From Thiomonas sp. FB-6 (lineage in GTDB: Bacteria > Pseudomonadota > Gammaproteobacteria > Burkholderiales > Burkholderiaceae_C), in NCBI RefSeq assembly GCF_000377645.1, contig NZ_KB898492.1:1-49493 (forward strand): DNA of 49,493 nt, given 5' to 3'. How positions within the stretch are numbered: position 1 is the first letter of the stretch; each line of letters begins with the position of its first letter. Shown piece after piece: positions 9,919 to 18,303 of the stretch. The position numbers and the translations under genes were made by a program. Under the pieces are notes generated by a model that saw only the letters and a program-made list of their open reading frames with translations, did no database searches and was not told the origin of the DNA.

Positions 9919-10656
9919 ATGAAGCACCTGCTCGAAAACCTGTTCTCGGAACGCCACCGCCTGACCGCGCGACGGCGCGCCATGGCGGTGCTGCACGAGG
10001 TCTGCCGCAATCACGAGAGGCTGAACCTGTTCGCCGACGGCGCGCCGCGCGAGATGCCGTCCATCCTGCTGGATGTGGACGAGGACGCCGGCACCGTGGT
10101 GTTCGACATCCCGCCGCAGGTGGAGGGGGTGGAGTGGGATCAGCGCGATCCGGTGCTGGCGGTAGCGCGCTACGAAGGCGTGTTCGTCGGTTTCGAGCTG
10201 GACGACATCGAGCCCGTGGCCTGGAACGGGGCGCAGGCCTTGCAGGCGACGCTGCCGCCGCGGGTGTACTACCTGCAGCGGCGCCAGTATTTCCGGGTTC
10301 CGGTGGCCAGCGGCGACGTCAGCGCCGTGGTGCTGGTGCGCCAGGGCGCGGCGGCGGTCAACGCCCGCTGCCATGACCTGAGCGCCGGAGGCATGCGCGT
10401 ACTGGTCGCCCCGGTGAGCGGAGATTTCCCGCTGCGTGCCGGCGAACTCCTGCAGGAGCTGCGCTTCCAGCTCAAGGGCACCGCGCTGCAGACGGCGGCG
10501 CGCATCCAGCACGTGGACCAGCCCGTGCAGCTGCCCAACGGCAAGAGCCTGGTGCCGCTGGGCCTGGAGTTCTGCGACAAGAGCTTCGCCTTCGACCAGG
10601 CGGTGGTTCGCTACGTGCAGCAGCGCGACCGCGACCTGCTCAGCGGCCGGGCCTGA
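9919..10656 (+). CDS. PilZ-domain c-di-GMP receptor, YcgR-like
   Basis: The 245-residue protein has a YcgR-type N-terminal domain (about 1-115) followed by a PilZ domain. The c-di-GMP motifs are present: RQYFR fits RxxxR at about residue 120, and DLSAGGMR fits DxSxxG. YcgR-like proteins slow flagellar motors or control adhesion when c-di-GMP is high; the partner here is unknown. It lies upstream of a GGDEF-EAL protein in the same direction, so the two may form a local signalling module. No clear ribosome-binding site precedes the ATG; the start is placed at the conserved N-terminus. Confidence 0.87.
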   Translation: MKHLLENLFSERHRLTARRRAMAVLHEVCRNHERLNLFADGAPREMPSILLDVDEDAGTVVFDIPPQVEGVEWDQRDPVLAVARYEGVFVGFELDDIEPVAWNGAQALQATLPPRVYYLQRRQYFRVPVASGDVSAVVLVRQGAAAVNARCHDLSAGGMRVLVAPVSGDFPLRAGELLQELRFQLKGTALQTAARIQHVDQPVQLPNGKSLVPLGLEFCDKSFAFDQAVVRYVQQRDRDLLSGRA

Positions 10657-10904
10657 CGGGTCCATCCCCGCAGCGACCTGGCCTGTGGGGAAATTGTCAT
10701 AAGCCGCGGGCAATTTGGCCCCTTCGGGGTGTTCCCCCGGCCGCCGGCGCGCCGATTCACGGCACAATCACGGCACAATCATGTCCTTTGACCACCGGGC
10801 CCCTTGCGCAGGGGCGCAGGGCGGCGCTCCGGCGGAGCGGCCGCCGCAGCGCGGGGCCCGCAGATCCACGAAGGTCCGCATTCCAGGTGTTCCAGCGCCC
10901 GCCG
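10657..10904 (+). promoter_or_regulatory. Intergenic leader of the GGDEF-EAL gene
   Basis: This 248-bp gap holds a short hairpin, CCCC-TTC-GGGG, near 10721-10731 and a tandem direct repeat CACGGCACAAT just before 10780. A further hairpin (GCTCC-GGC-GGAGC) lies near 10827-10839. An open frame from 10788 could add 39 Arg/Ala-rich residues to the next protein, but these have no recognisable domain. The CACAAT copies could contribute to a -10 element. No RNA gene is visible. Confidence 0.35.
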
Positions 10905-13900
10905 ATGTCTTCCGAGCCCTCCCGACAACGCCAGTGGCTTGAATTCGCCACCTCCATCCTGCGCGAACTGGTGGCGGGGCATGCGCCTTCGGCGCTCGCG
11001 CAGCGCCTGTGCCGGCTGGCCGAGAGCCAGGCGCCGGGGCGCGTGGCCAGCATCATGGTGCTGGGCGAGGACCGCTGCCTGTACGTCTACGCGGCTCCTG
11101 GCGCGCCGCCGGCGCTGCTGGCCGAGCTCGAGGGGCTGCGCCCCGGGCAGGGCAGCGGCTCCTGCGGCAACGCCGCGCTGGCGGAGGAGCCGGTGCTGGT
11201 CGACGACATCGCCTCCGACACGCGCTGGGAGGACCTGCGCGCCTCGGCGCAGCGCTTCAACCTGGGCTCCTGCCATTCCTATCCCGTCTGGCACGAGGGC
11301 GAACTCATTGGCACCTTCGCGCTGACCGCCACCGCCTCGGGGCCGGCGGCCGCCGAGGAACTGGAACTGCTGGAGTTCGCGGCCACCATGGCCGGCACGC
11401 TGCTGGGCTTCGAGCGCCTGCGCCGGCGCGGCGAGCGCGAGCAGGCGGTGCACGCGGCCATGCTGGACAACGCACTCGTGGGCATGGCCCTGCTGCAGGG
11501 GCGCATCATCCGCGCCGCCAACGCCACGCTGGCCCAGATGCTCGGCCATGCCGACGCGAGCGAGCTGGTCGGGCGCGGCGTGGACGAGCTCTACGCCGCC
11601 TCGGGCGACTTCAAGCGCTGGCGCCAGCAACTGGAAGGGCCGCTGCGAGACTCCGGGCAGGCGCGCGCGGAGCTCTGCGTGCGACGGCTCGACGGCGAGA
11701 CGGCCTGGTGGGAGATCGCCGGCCGCCGGGTCGAGCACGACCATGGGGATTTCGATTCGGTCTGGTCGGCGGTGGACATCACGCAGCGCCGCCAGGCGCA
11801 GGAACGCCTGCGCTGGCAGGCACGCCACGATGCGCTGACGCAGTTGCCCAACCGCTACGGGCTGGACCATTTCCTGCAGCGTGAACTCGAACAGGTGGCG
11901 CAGGAAGGCGCGCGCCTGGCGCTGGGCTGGCTGGACCTGGACGATTTCGCCGGGGTCAACGAACGCTGGGGCCACCTGGTGGGCGACGCCGTGCTGCGCC
12001 AGGTGGCGCAGCGCCTGAGCGGGGCGCTGGGTCCGCGCGACCTGCTGGCGCGCATCGGCGGCGACGAGTTCGTGCTGGTGCTCAACCACGTCGAGGGGCC
12101 GGAGCAACTGGCGCGGCGCCTGCAGCCCTTCGAGCAGGCCATGCAGGCCGAGTTCGGCACCGGCTCGTCGGCGCTGCGCCTGGGCATGAGCCTGGGCCTG
12201 GCCATGTTCCCCGACGACGAGACCAGCGTGGACGGGCTGTTGCGCCAGGCCGACGCCGCGCTGCTGAGCTGCAAGATGCGCAAGGCCGAGCGCGACAACT
12301 GGTGGCTGCGCTGGGGCGAGCCCATGCGCGGGGAGCTTTCCGCGCTGGGGGCCGCGCGCACCCCGCAGGCCTACGGGGAGGCCGCCGGACAGCTGCTGGC
12401 GGAGGCGCGCTCGCAGGGCCTGAGCCTGGACGATGCGCTGCTGCAGGCCTATTTCGGGCGCCTGCACGAGGACGCGCAGACAGCCGCCGCGCTGAACGCG
12501 CTGGACGGGGACACCCGCGCGAGGCTGCGCGAGCGCGAGACCGCGCAACTGCGCGCGCTGCTCGAGCCGGGCGCCGCCGAGCATGAACGCGGCGACACGG
12601 CGCTGCGCGCCGGGCGCAGGCACGCGCTGGTGGGCGTGGCTTCGGCCGCGCTGACCCGCGCCCTGTTCGGGCTGCACCACGAGCTGGCCGAGCGCATCGG
12701 CCAGCTTTCCATGCACAGCCTGCGCCGCCTGCAGTTGCTGGACGTGCTGGCGCAGCGGGTGAGCCGGGAGTTGCAGCAGCGCATCCTGGGAGCCGACGAG
12801 GTCACGCGCGCCTACCGCGAGTGGGCCACGCAGGCCCTGGGCGATCTGGAGCGCTTCGGCGTGTGGGCGGACTTCGTCGGCCACGTCGGGCGCGCGCTGG
12901 AGGGGCTTCCGGGCATCGCGGGTGTGGCGCTGGCGCGTCCGCGCGAGGACGGCCGCTTCGTGTTCGAGTACCACAGCCAGGCCCTGCAGGCGCTGGTGGA
13001 CGTGGGGGCCGAGGTCAGCGGCGACGGCACCCTGGCGCGTTGCTGGATGCAGGGCCGGGTGCAGATGACCGTGGTGCATGCGCTGGATCCGACGGTGGCG
13101 CGCTGGCACGCCGCCGCGGCGGCGGCCGGGGTGCGCAGCAGCGCGGCCATTCCGGTGCTGGACGCACACGGCCGCCCGGTGGCCGTGGTGTCGCTGTTCG
13201 CGCGCAACCCGGGGCAGTTCGGGCCCCAGGCGGTGGGGCCGTGGCTGGACACCGTGATGCAGATCTTCCGCCAGGCCTGGGCCCGTTTCGAGGCCGCCGC
13301 GCTGACGGTGCCGATGTCCGGCGCGGCGATGGCGCGCTCGCGCGAACTGATCGGCGCGCAGAAGGTGTGCATGCTGTACCAGCCCATCATCGACCTGTGC
13401 GACGGCAGCTGTACCAAGGTGGAGGCGCTGGCGCGCCTGAGCGACGGCGAGCGCCTGCGCACTCCCGACGAATTCCTGCCCGCCTGCGGCAGCGTGGAGC
13501 TGGGCCAGCTGTTCAGCCAGGGCCTCGGCCAGGTGCTGCGCCAGCTGGGCGAATGGGAACGCGAGGGCCTGGTGCTCGACGCGTCCATCAACCTGCCTCC
13601 CAGCGTGCTGCGCCAGCGCGACCTGTGCACGGTGGTGGAGCGGGCGCTGGTGGCGCACGGCATCGAGCCCGCGCGCCTGACCTTCGAGCTGCTGGAGACC
13701 GAGCAGTGGATCGGCGACTCCAGCATCGACCGCACGGTGCAGGCGCTGAAGGACCTGGGTACGCGCATGGCCATGGACGACATGGGCGCAGGCCATTCCA
13801 CGCTGCTGCGCCTGCGCCAGCTGCAGTTCGACCTGGTCAAGATCGACCGCGGCCTGGTGCGCGACATGCCCTCCAATCCGCAGGCGGTGGCGGCCATCGT

Positions 13901-14114
13901 CGGCGGCCTCACCGAACTGATGCACCGCCTCGGCCTGGCCGTGGTGGTGGAGGGCCTGGAGACTCCCGAACTGGTGCGCCTGGCCACCGAGCTCGGCGCC
14001 GACGCCGGCCAGGGCTACGCCATCGCCCGCCCGCTGGCGCCGCGCCAGGCGCTGCAGTGGTTCCTGGCGCGCCGCGCCTCCGAGGGGCGCCGCGAGGCGG
14101 AACCGGCCTTATAA
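10905..14114 (+). CDS. Multi-sensor diguanylate cyclase/phosphodiesterase: GAF-PAS-GGDEF-globin-like-GAF-EAL
   Basis: This 1069-residue soluble protein would make and/or break c-di-GMP. Domains in order are: GAF (about 10-165, GSGSCGNAALAEEPVLVDDI); PAS (about 185-300); GGDEF (about 305-465) with intact RIGGDEF at about 383-389; a helical domain (about 470-640) with AGRRHALVGV at about 570, resembling the proximal-His F-helix motif of globin-coupled sensors; a second GAF (about 640-785); and EAL (about 805-1060). The EAL motif VEALARL, INLPP, ELLETE, DDMGAGHS, VKIDRGL and VVEGLET are all present, so both enzymatic domains may be active. ATG 10905 is preferred over 10788, whose 39-residue extension is low-complexity. 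It follows a PilZ receptor gene. Confidence 0.9.
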   Translation: MSSEPSRQRQWLEFATSILRELVAGHAPSALAQRLCRLAESQAPGRVASIMVLGEDRCLYVYAAPGAPPALLAELEGLRPGQGSGSCGNAALAEEPVLVDDIASDTRWEDLRASAQRFNLGSCHSYPVWHEGELIGTFALTATASGPAAAEELELLEFAATMAGTLLGFERLRRRGEREQAVHAAMLDNALVGMALLQGRIIRAANATLAQMLGHADASELVGRGVDELYAASGDFKRWRQQLEGPLRDSGQARAELCVRRLDGETAWWEIAGRRVEHDHGDFDSVWSAVDITQRRQAQERLRWQARHDALTQLPNRYGLDHFLQRELEQVAQEGARLALGWLDLDDFAGVNERWGHLVGDAVLRQVAQRLSGALGPRDLLARIGGDEFVLVLNHVEGPEQLARRLQPFEQAMQAEFGTGSSALRLGMSLGLAMFPDDETSVDGLLRQADAALLSCKMRKAERDNWWLRWGEPMRGELSALGAARTPQAYGEAAGQLLAEARSQGLSLDDALLQAYFGRLHEDAQTAAALNALDGDTRARLRERETAQLRALLEPGAAEHERGDTALRAGRRHALVGVASAALTRALFGLHHELAERIGQLSMHSLRRLQLLDVLAQRVSRELQQRILGADEVTRAYREWATQALGDLERFGVWADFVGHVGRALEGLPGIAGVALARPREDGRFVFEYHSQALQALVDVGAEVSGDGTLARCWMQGRVQMTVVHALDPTVARWHAAAAAAGVRSSAAIPVLDAHGRPVAVVSLFARNPGQFGPQAVGPWLDTVMQIFRQAWARFEAAALTVPMSGAAMARSRELIGAQKVCMLYQPIIDLCDGSCTKVEALARLSDGERLRTPDEFLPACGSVELGQLFSQGLGQVLRQLGEWEREGLVLDASINLPPSVLRQRDLCTVVERALVAHGIEPARLTFELLETEQWIGDSSIDRTVQALKDLGTRMAMDDMGAGHSTLLRLRQLQFDLVKIDRGLVRDMPSNPQAVAAIVGGLTELMHRLGLAVVVEGLETPELVRLATELGADAGQGYAIARPLAPRQALQWFLARRASEGRREAEPAL

Positions 14115-14230
14115 CCGGCGCGTCTAACGGTATCACGACACGGTAGTTGGGATCGAGGGGGGGCCTGCCTAGCATGCAGGCTGTGTCGAACCCTGCACGC
14201 GCGCCGCGGCGACGTGCGAACCCCCGCCCC
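14115..14230 (+). promoter_or_regulatory. Leader of the sulfate-assimilation operon
   Basis: The 116-bp gap before cysI contains an inverted repeat, GCCTGC (14163-14168) and GCAGGC (14176-14181), around a 7-nt loop, preceded by an A/T-containing stretch (TAACGGTATCACGACACGGTA). This is the expected place for a CysB-controlled promoter, but CysB sites are too degenerate to assign by eye. No riboswitch is recognisable. Confidence 0.4.
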
Positions 14231-15949
14231 ATGTACCGCTACAGTGCATTCGACCGCGCCTTCGTGCATGCGCGCGCGGCTCAGTTCCGAGACCAGTTGC
14301 ACAGGCATCTGGAAGGCTCGCTGAGCGAAGAGGAATTCAAGCCGCTGCGCCTGCAGAACGGCTGGTACATCCAGCGCCACGCGCCGATGTTGCGCGTGGC
14401 GGTGCCCTACGGCGCGCTGGCGACGCGCCAGCTGCGCGCGCTGGCCGACATCGCCGAGCGCTTCGACCGCGGCTACGCGCATTTCACGACGCGCCAGAAC
14501 GTCCAGTACAACTGGATCGAGCTGCCGCGCAGCGCCGACGTCATGGACCTGCTGGCCGAGGTGGACATGCACGGCATCCAGACCAGCGGCAATTGCGTGC
14601 GCAACATCACCACCGACGCGCTCGCCGGAGTAGCGCCGGACGAGATCGCCGATCCGCGCCCGTATTGCGAGATCCTGCGCCAGTGGAGCACCCTGCACCC
14701 CGAGTTCGCCTTCCTGCCGCGCAAGTTCAAGATCGCGGTCGGCGGCGCGCGGGAGGACCGCGTGGCCTCGGGCTGGTACGACATCGGCATGCACCTGGTG
14801 CGCGATGCGGCCGGCGAACTCGGCCTGCGCGTGCTGGCCGGCGGCGGCATGGGCCGCACCCCCCTGATCGGCAGCGTGGTGCGCGAGTTCCTGCCCGTGC
14901 GCCACATGCTGCTCTACACCGAGGCGATCCTGCGGGTCTACAACCTGTACGGGCGCCGGGACAATCTGTGGAAGGCGCGCATCAAGATCCTGGTGCGCTC
15001 CGAGGGACAGCGTTTCGTGGACGCGGTGGAACGCGAGTTCGCCGCCATGGTCGAGCGCGACGTGGGTGCCGAGGCGCTGCTCGTGAGCGAGGCCCAGGTG
15101 CAGGCCATGGCCGCGCATTTCGAGGCGCCGCCCGAGCAGCTGCCGAGCGCCCAGCAGGCGGCGGAGGCGGCCGAGGCCGCGCGGCGCGCGCAGCCAATCC
15201 AGGCCTATGCGCGCTGGCTGGAGCGCAATGTGCATGCGCACCGGCTGGCCGACCACCGCGTGGTCACGCTGTCGCTCAAGCGAACCGGGCAGGCGCCGGG
15301 CAACGCCACCGCGCAGCAGATGCGCGCGGCGGCGGCGCTGGCCGAGCGCTTCGGGCGCGGCGAGCTGCGCGTGAGCCACGAGCAGAACCTGGTGCTGCCG
15401 TGGGTGCGCGAGTCCGAGCTCGCGCTGCTGTGGGAACAGGCGCGCGAGGCCGGCATGGCTACCCCCAACATCGGCCTGCTCGGCGACATCATCGCCTGCC
15501 CCGGGGGTGATTTCTGCGCGCTGGCCAACGCGCGCTCGCTGCCGGTTGCCGAGGACATCGCCCAGCGTTTCCAGGACCTGGACGAGATGTTCGACATCGG
15601 CGACCTGGACCTGAACATCAGCGGGTGCATCAACTCCTGCGGGCACCATCACAGCGGCCACATCGGAATCCTCGGCGTGGACAAGGACGGTTCCGAGTGG
15701 TACCAGATCACCGTGGGCGGCGGCGACGGCTCCACGCGCGGCGGCAGCGCCGCGCCGGGGCGCATCATCGGCGCGTCCTTCGCCGCCGACGAGGTGGCCG
15801 ACGCGGTGGAAGCGCTGGTGGACGTCTACCGGGAACAGCGCCAGCAGGGCGAACGTTTCATCGACACGGCGCGCCGGCTCGGCCCGGCGCCTTTCGCGGC
15901 GGCCGCGGATGCGGTGCGGCGCAGCACGGCACGCAAGGTGGCGGCATGA
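14231..15949 (+). CDS. cysI: Sulfite reductase, haemoprotein (nitrite/sulfite reductase family)
   Basis: This enzyme reduces sulfite to sulfide by six electrons using coupled sirohaem and a [4Fe-4S] cluster. The 572-residue protein has two ferredoxin-like/sirohaem half-domains. The cluster cysteines are in CPGGDFC and CINSCGHHHSGHIG, the hallmark pair of the family. The TTRQNVQYNWI block of the first half is also present. The start MYRYSAFDRAFV matches the usual N-terminus of betaproteobacterial members; an in-frame ATG 28 codons earlier would add an unlikely Arg/Pro-rich stretch. The sirohaem it needs is supplied in part by cobA at the end of the same operon. Its stop overlaps the next start (ATGA). 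Confidence 0.94.
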   Translation: MYRYSAFDRAFVHARAAQFRDQLHRHLEGSLSEEEFKPLRLQNGWYIQRHAPMLRVAVPYGALATRQLRALADIAERFDRGYAHFTTRQNVQYNWIELPRSADVMDLLAEVDMHGIQTSGNCVRNITTDALAGVAPDEIADPRPYCEILRQWSTLHPEFAFLPRKFKIAVGGAREDRVASGWYDIGMHLVRDAAGELGLRVLAGGGMGRTPLIGSVVREFLPVRHMLLYTEAILRVYNLYGRRDNLWKARIKILVRSEGQRFVDAVEREFAAMVERDVGAEALLVSEAQVQAMAAHFEAPPEQLPSAQQAAEAAEAARRAQPIQAYARWLERNVHAHRLADHRVVTLSLKRTGQAPGNATAQQMRAAAALAERFGRGELRVSHEQNLVLPWVRESELALLWEQAREAGMATPNIGLLGDIIACPGGDFCALANARSLPVAEDIAQRFQDLDEMFDIGDLDLNISGCINSCGHHHSGHIGILGVDKDGSEWYQITVGGGDGSTRGGSAAPGRIIGASFAADEVADAVEALVDVYREQRQQGERFIDTARRLGPAPFAAAADAVRRSTARKVAA

Positions 15950-16461
15950 AATTCATCGATTCCTCGCGCGACCCCTGGGTCGCCCACGATCCGGCTGCGC
16001 AGCAAGCCGGGCAGGCTCCCGCGTACGCGCTGCTGGCGTTGCAGGACTGGCTGGGCCTCGAGCGCTCGCAGCGCCAGCAGCTGTCGCGCGGCTCGCGGGT
16101 CGGCCTCGTGCTGCCCAACGACTTCGAGGTCGAGGCGCTGGAGGCTGAGCTGCCCGCGCTGGCCCTGCTCGCGCTGCAGTTCCCCAAGTGGACCGACGGA
16201 CGCGCCTATACCCAGGCCCGGCTGCTGCGCCTGCGCTACCGCTTCGCCGGCGAGCTGCGCGCCACCGGCCAGGTGCTGGTGGACATGCTGCTGCCGCTGG
16301 CGCGCAGCGGCTTCGACTCCGCGCAACTGCGCGAGGACCAGGACCCGCTGGCCGCGCGCCGCGCATTGGAATTCTTCCCCGGTCACTACCAGGCCGACGC
16401 TCGGCAGCCGCTGCAGCGGCCGGCAGGCCTGGCCTGGGCCGCGCTGGCGGAGGCCGCATGA
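15946..16461 (+). CDS. DUF934 family protein (sulfite-reduction accessory)
   Basis: The 171-residue protein has the DUF934 signature (RVGLVLPNDFEVEALEAEL, FPKWTDGRAYTQARLLR, LRATGQVLVDMLLPLARSGFD). These proteins sit next to cysI in most Burkholderiales and pseudomonads and are thought to support electron delivery to sulfite reductase; the biochemistry is not settled. No cofactor motif is evident. The start overlaps the cysI stop by four bases. The stop lies at the left copy of an 11-nt direct repeat that flanks a hairpin insertion before cysH. Confidence 0.88.
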   Translation: MKFIDSSRDPWVAHDPAAQQAGQAPAYALLALQDWLGLERSQRQQLSRGSRVGLVLPNDFEVEALEAELPALALLALQFPKWTDGRAYTQARLLRLRYRFAGELRATGQVLVDMLLPLARSGFDSAQLREDQDPLAARRALEFFPGHYQADARQPLQRPAGLAWAALAEAA

Positions 16462-16538
16462 GCGCCGTGCACGGCCGCTCCGAAGCGGCGCTCCACTCCC
16501 TCGGGGAGTCGAGCGTAGCGAGGAGGGTCGTCCAGTGA
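16458..16538 (+). CDS. Possible 26-codon ORF bridging DUF934 and cysH
   Basis: An ATG overlapping the DUF934 stop (ATGA at 16458) opens a 26-codon frame that ends at TGA 16536-16538, which itself overlaps the cysH GTG start (GTGA). The peptide begins MSAV, the same first four residues as CysH, then diverges through the hairpin region. It is probably a by-product of a small insertion rather than a functional protein. It could still pass ribosomes from DUF934 to cysH by stepwise termination-reinitiation. Confidence 0.25.
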   Translation: MSAVHGRSEAALHSLGESSVARRVVQ

Positions 16539-16546
16539 GCGCGGTG
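16459..16546 (+). repeat. Small hairpin element flanked by 11-nt direct repeats, inside the cys operon
   Basis: TGAGCGCCGTG (16459-16469) and TGAGCGCGGTG (16536-16546) match at 10 of 11 bases and lie 77 nt apart. Between them are two perfect stem-loops: GCCGCT-CCGA-AGCGGC (16474-16489) and ACTCCC-TCG-GGGAGT (16495-16509). The insert also supplies AGGAGGG (16521-16527), the cysH ribosome-binding site. The layout suggests a REP/MITE-like insertion that split an originally overlapping DUF934-cysH junction. Confidence 0.55.
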
Positions 16547-17323
16547 GAGGCCTTCGAGCCCCTCGGCGCGCGCCCGGCCCCGGTGCAGCCGGCGGCGCTG
16601 CGCCACGCCAGCGCCGGCGCGCACTACCCGCAGCGCCTGGCGCGCAGCGTCGAGCTGCTGCGCCAGGCGGCCGCGGAGCATGCGGGCGCGGTGGTGCAGG
16701 CCAGCAGCCTGGGGGTGGAGGACATGGTGCTGACCGACCTGATCCAGCGCCACGGCCTGGACATCCGCGTGGCCACTCTGGACACCGGCGCGCTGCACCT
16801 GGAGACCCTGGAGCTGATCGCGCGCGTGCGCCGCCACTACGGCATCGACGTGGAAGTGCTGCAGCCCAGCCAGGAGGCGGTGGTGGCTTTCGTCGGCCGC
16901 CACGGCCCGGATGCGATGTACCGAAGCGTGGAGCTGCGCAAGGCCTGCTGCGCGGTGCGCAAGCTCGAGCCCCTGGGGCGCATGCTCGACGGACGCAGGG
17001 CCTGGATCACCGGCCTGCGCCGCGAGCAGTCGGCGCAGCGCGAAGGCGTGGTCGAGCGTGAGGTGGGCGCCGACGGCCGCGTGAAGTTCAGCCCGCTGGC
17101 TTCCTGGAGCCTGGGCGAGGTCTGGCATTACGTGGCCGAGCACGGCGTGCCCTACAACCCCCTGCACGACCGCTTCTATCCCAGCATCGGCTGCGCGCCC
17201 TGTACGCGCGCGGTGTCCGTGGGAGAGGACCAGCGGGCGGGCCGCTGGTGGTGGGAACTGGACGGAGCCAAGGAGTGCGGTCTGCACCCCGAGGGCCGGC
17301 ATGTCGTGGGAGCCAAAGCGTGA
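16535..17323 (+). CDS. cysH: Adenylyl-sulfate (APS) reductase, [4Fe-4S] type
   Basis: It reduces adenylyl sulfate to sulfite and AMP, using thioredoxin or glutathione. The 262-residue protein has a PP-loop ATPase-like fold (SSLGVEDMVLTDLI, TLDTGALHLETLEL) and the CC...CxxC cluster motif (KACCAVRK, GCAPCTRAV). The cluster motif marks the APS-specific rather than the PAPS-specific enzyme. A C-terminal ECGLH carries the catalytic cysteine. The GTG start at 16535 is backed by AGGAGGG with 7-nt spacing. No APS kinase is encoded nearby, consistent with the direct APS route. Its stop overlaps the cysD GTG start. Confidence 0.93.
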   Translation: MSAVEAFEPLGARPAPVQPAALRHASAGAHYPQRLARSVELLRQAAAEHAGAVVQASSLGVEDMVLTDLIQRHGLDIRVATLDTGALHLETLELIARVRRHYGIDVEVLQPSQEAVVAFVGRHGPDAMYRSVELRKACCAVRKLEPLGRMLDGRRAWITGLRREQSAQREGVVEREVGADGRVKFSPLASWSLGEVWHYVAEHGVPYNPLHDRFYPSIGCAPCTRAVSVGEDQRAGRWWWELDGAKECGLHPEGRHVVGAKA

Positions 17324-18303
17324 ACGCTATCGTGCAACAAGAAGTTCAGGCCGTGCATCGGGCGCAGCGCGCGCTGCCCGCGGTGGACCGGCGTCATCTG
17401 GATGCGCTGGAGGAAGAAGCCATCTTCATCCTGCGCGAAGTGGCCGGGGCCTTCGAGCGTCCGGCGCTGCTGTTCTCCGGGGGCAAGGATTCCTGCGTGG
17501 TGCTGCGCCTGGCCCACAAGGCCTTCCGCGAACGCCGCGGCGACGGCGGTTTCGACGGGCGCCTGCCCTTCCCGCTGCTGCACGTCGACACCGGACACAA
17601 CTTTCCCGAAGTCATCGAGTTCCGCGACCGCGAGGTGGCGCGCCAGGGCGACGAGCTGATCGTCGCCAACCTGGAGGACTCCATCCGCCGCGGCAGCGTG
17701 CGCCTGCGCGATCCGCTGGAATCGCGCAACGGCCACCAGAGCGTCACGCTGCTCGAGGCCATCGAGCAGCACCGTTTCGACTGCCTCGTCGGCGGCGCGC
17801 GGCGCGACGAGGAAAAGGCGCGCGCCAAGGAGCGCATCTTCAGCCATCGCGACGCCTTCGGCCAGTGGCAGCCCAAGGAACAACGGGCCGAACTGTGGTC
17901 CCTGTTCAACACGCGCCTGCGCCCCGGCGAGCATTTCCGCGCCTTCCCCATCAGCAACTGGACCGAGCTCGACGTGTGGATGTACATCGCGCGCGAGAAC
18001 ATCCCGCTGCCCTCGCTGTACTACAGCCACCATCGCGAGGTGGTGCCGCGCGCGGGCCTGCTGGTGCCGGTGACCGAGCTGACCCCGCCGCGCCCCGGCG
18101 AGGCGGTCGAGCTGGCCGAGGTGCGTTTTCGCACCGTGGGCGACATGAGCTGCACCTGCCCGGTGCCCAGCCGCGCGGCCGATGCCGCGGAGGTGGTGGC
18201 CGAGACCCTGACCGTCACGCTGAGCGAGCGCGGAGCCACGCGCATGGACGACCGCAGCAGCCAGGCCGCGATGGAGCGGCGCAAGAAGGAGGGCTATTTC
18301 TGA
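17320..18303 (+). CDS. cysD: Sulfate adenylyltransferase small subunit
   Basis: CysD is the catalytic ATP-sulfurylase subunit that forms APS from sulfate and ATP, driven by the CysN GTPase. The 327-residue protein has the PP-loop LFSGGKDSCVVLRLA, then LLHVDTGHNFPEVIEFRD, GGARRDEEKARAKER and FPISNWTELDVW. It ends in RKKEGYF, typical of CysD. A GTG start at 17320 overlaps the cysH stop (GTGA) and has GGGAG seven bases upstream. Starting further upstream would run back into cysH. The end overlaps cysN (TGATG). Confidence 0.95.
   Translation: MNAIVQQEVQAVHRAQRALPAVDRRHLDALEEEAIFILREVAGAFERPALLFSGGKDSCVVLRLAHKAFRERRGDGGFDGRLPFPLLHVDTGHNFPEVIEFRDREVARQGDELIVANLEDSIRRGSVRLRDPLESRNGHQSVTLLEAIEQHRFDCLVGGARRDEEKARAKERIFSHRDAFGQWQPKEQRAELWSLFNTRLRPGEHFRAFPISNWTELDVWMYIARENIPLPSLYYSHHREVVPRAGLLVPVTELTPPRPGEAVELAEVRFRTVGDMSCTCPVPSRAADAAEVVAETLTVTLSERGATRMDDRSSQAAMERRKKEGYF

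Noticed and set aside
7756-10767. 1003-codon antisense open frame across ovoA and the PilZ gene
   Set aside because: It lies wholly opposite well-supported genes and encodes low-complexity His/Arg/Ala/Gln-rich sequence typical of GC-rich shadow frames.
10788-10904. N-terminal extension of the GGDEF-EAL protein from ATG 10788
   Set aside because: The 39 added residues are Arg/Pro-rich without a domain, and the GAF domain starts just after ATG 10905.
10779-13925. 1048-codon antisense open frame opposite the GGDEF-EAL gene
   Set aside because: No domain or motif, biased composition, and the plus strand has a complete multi-domain protein.
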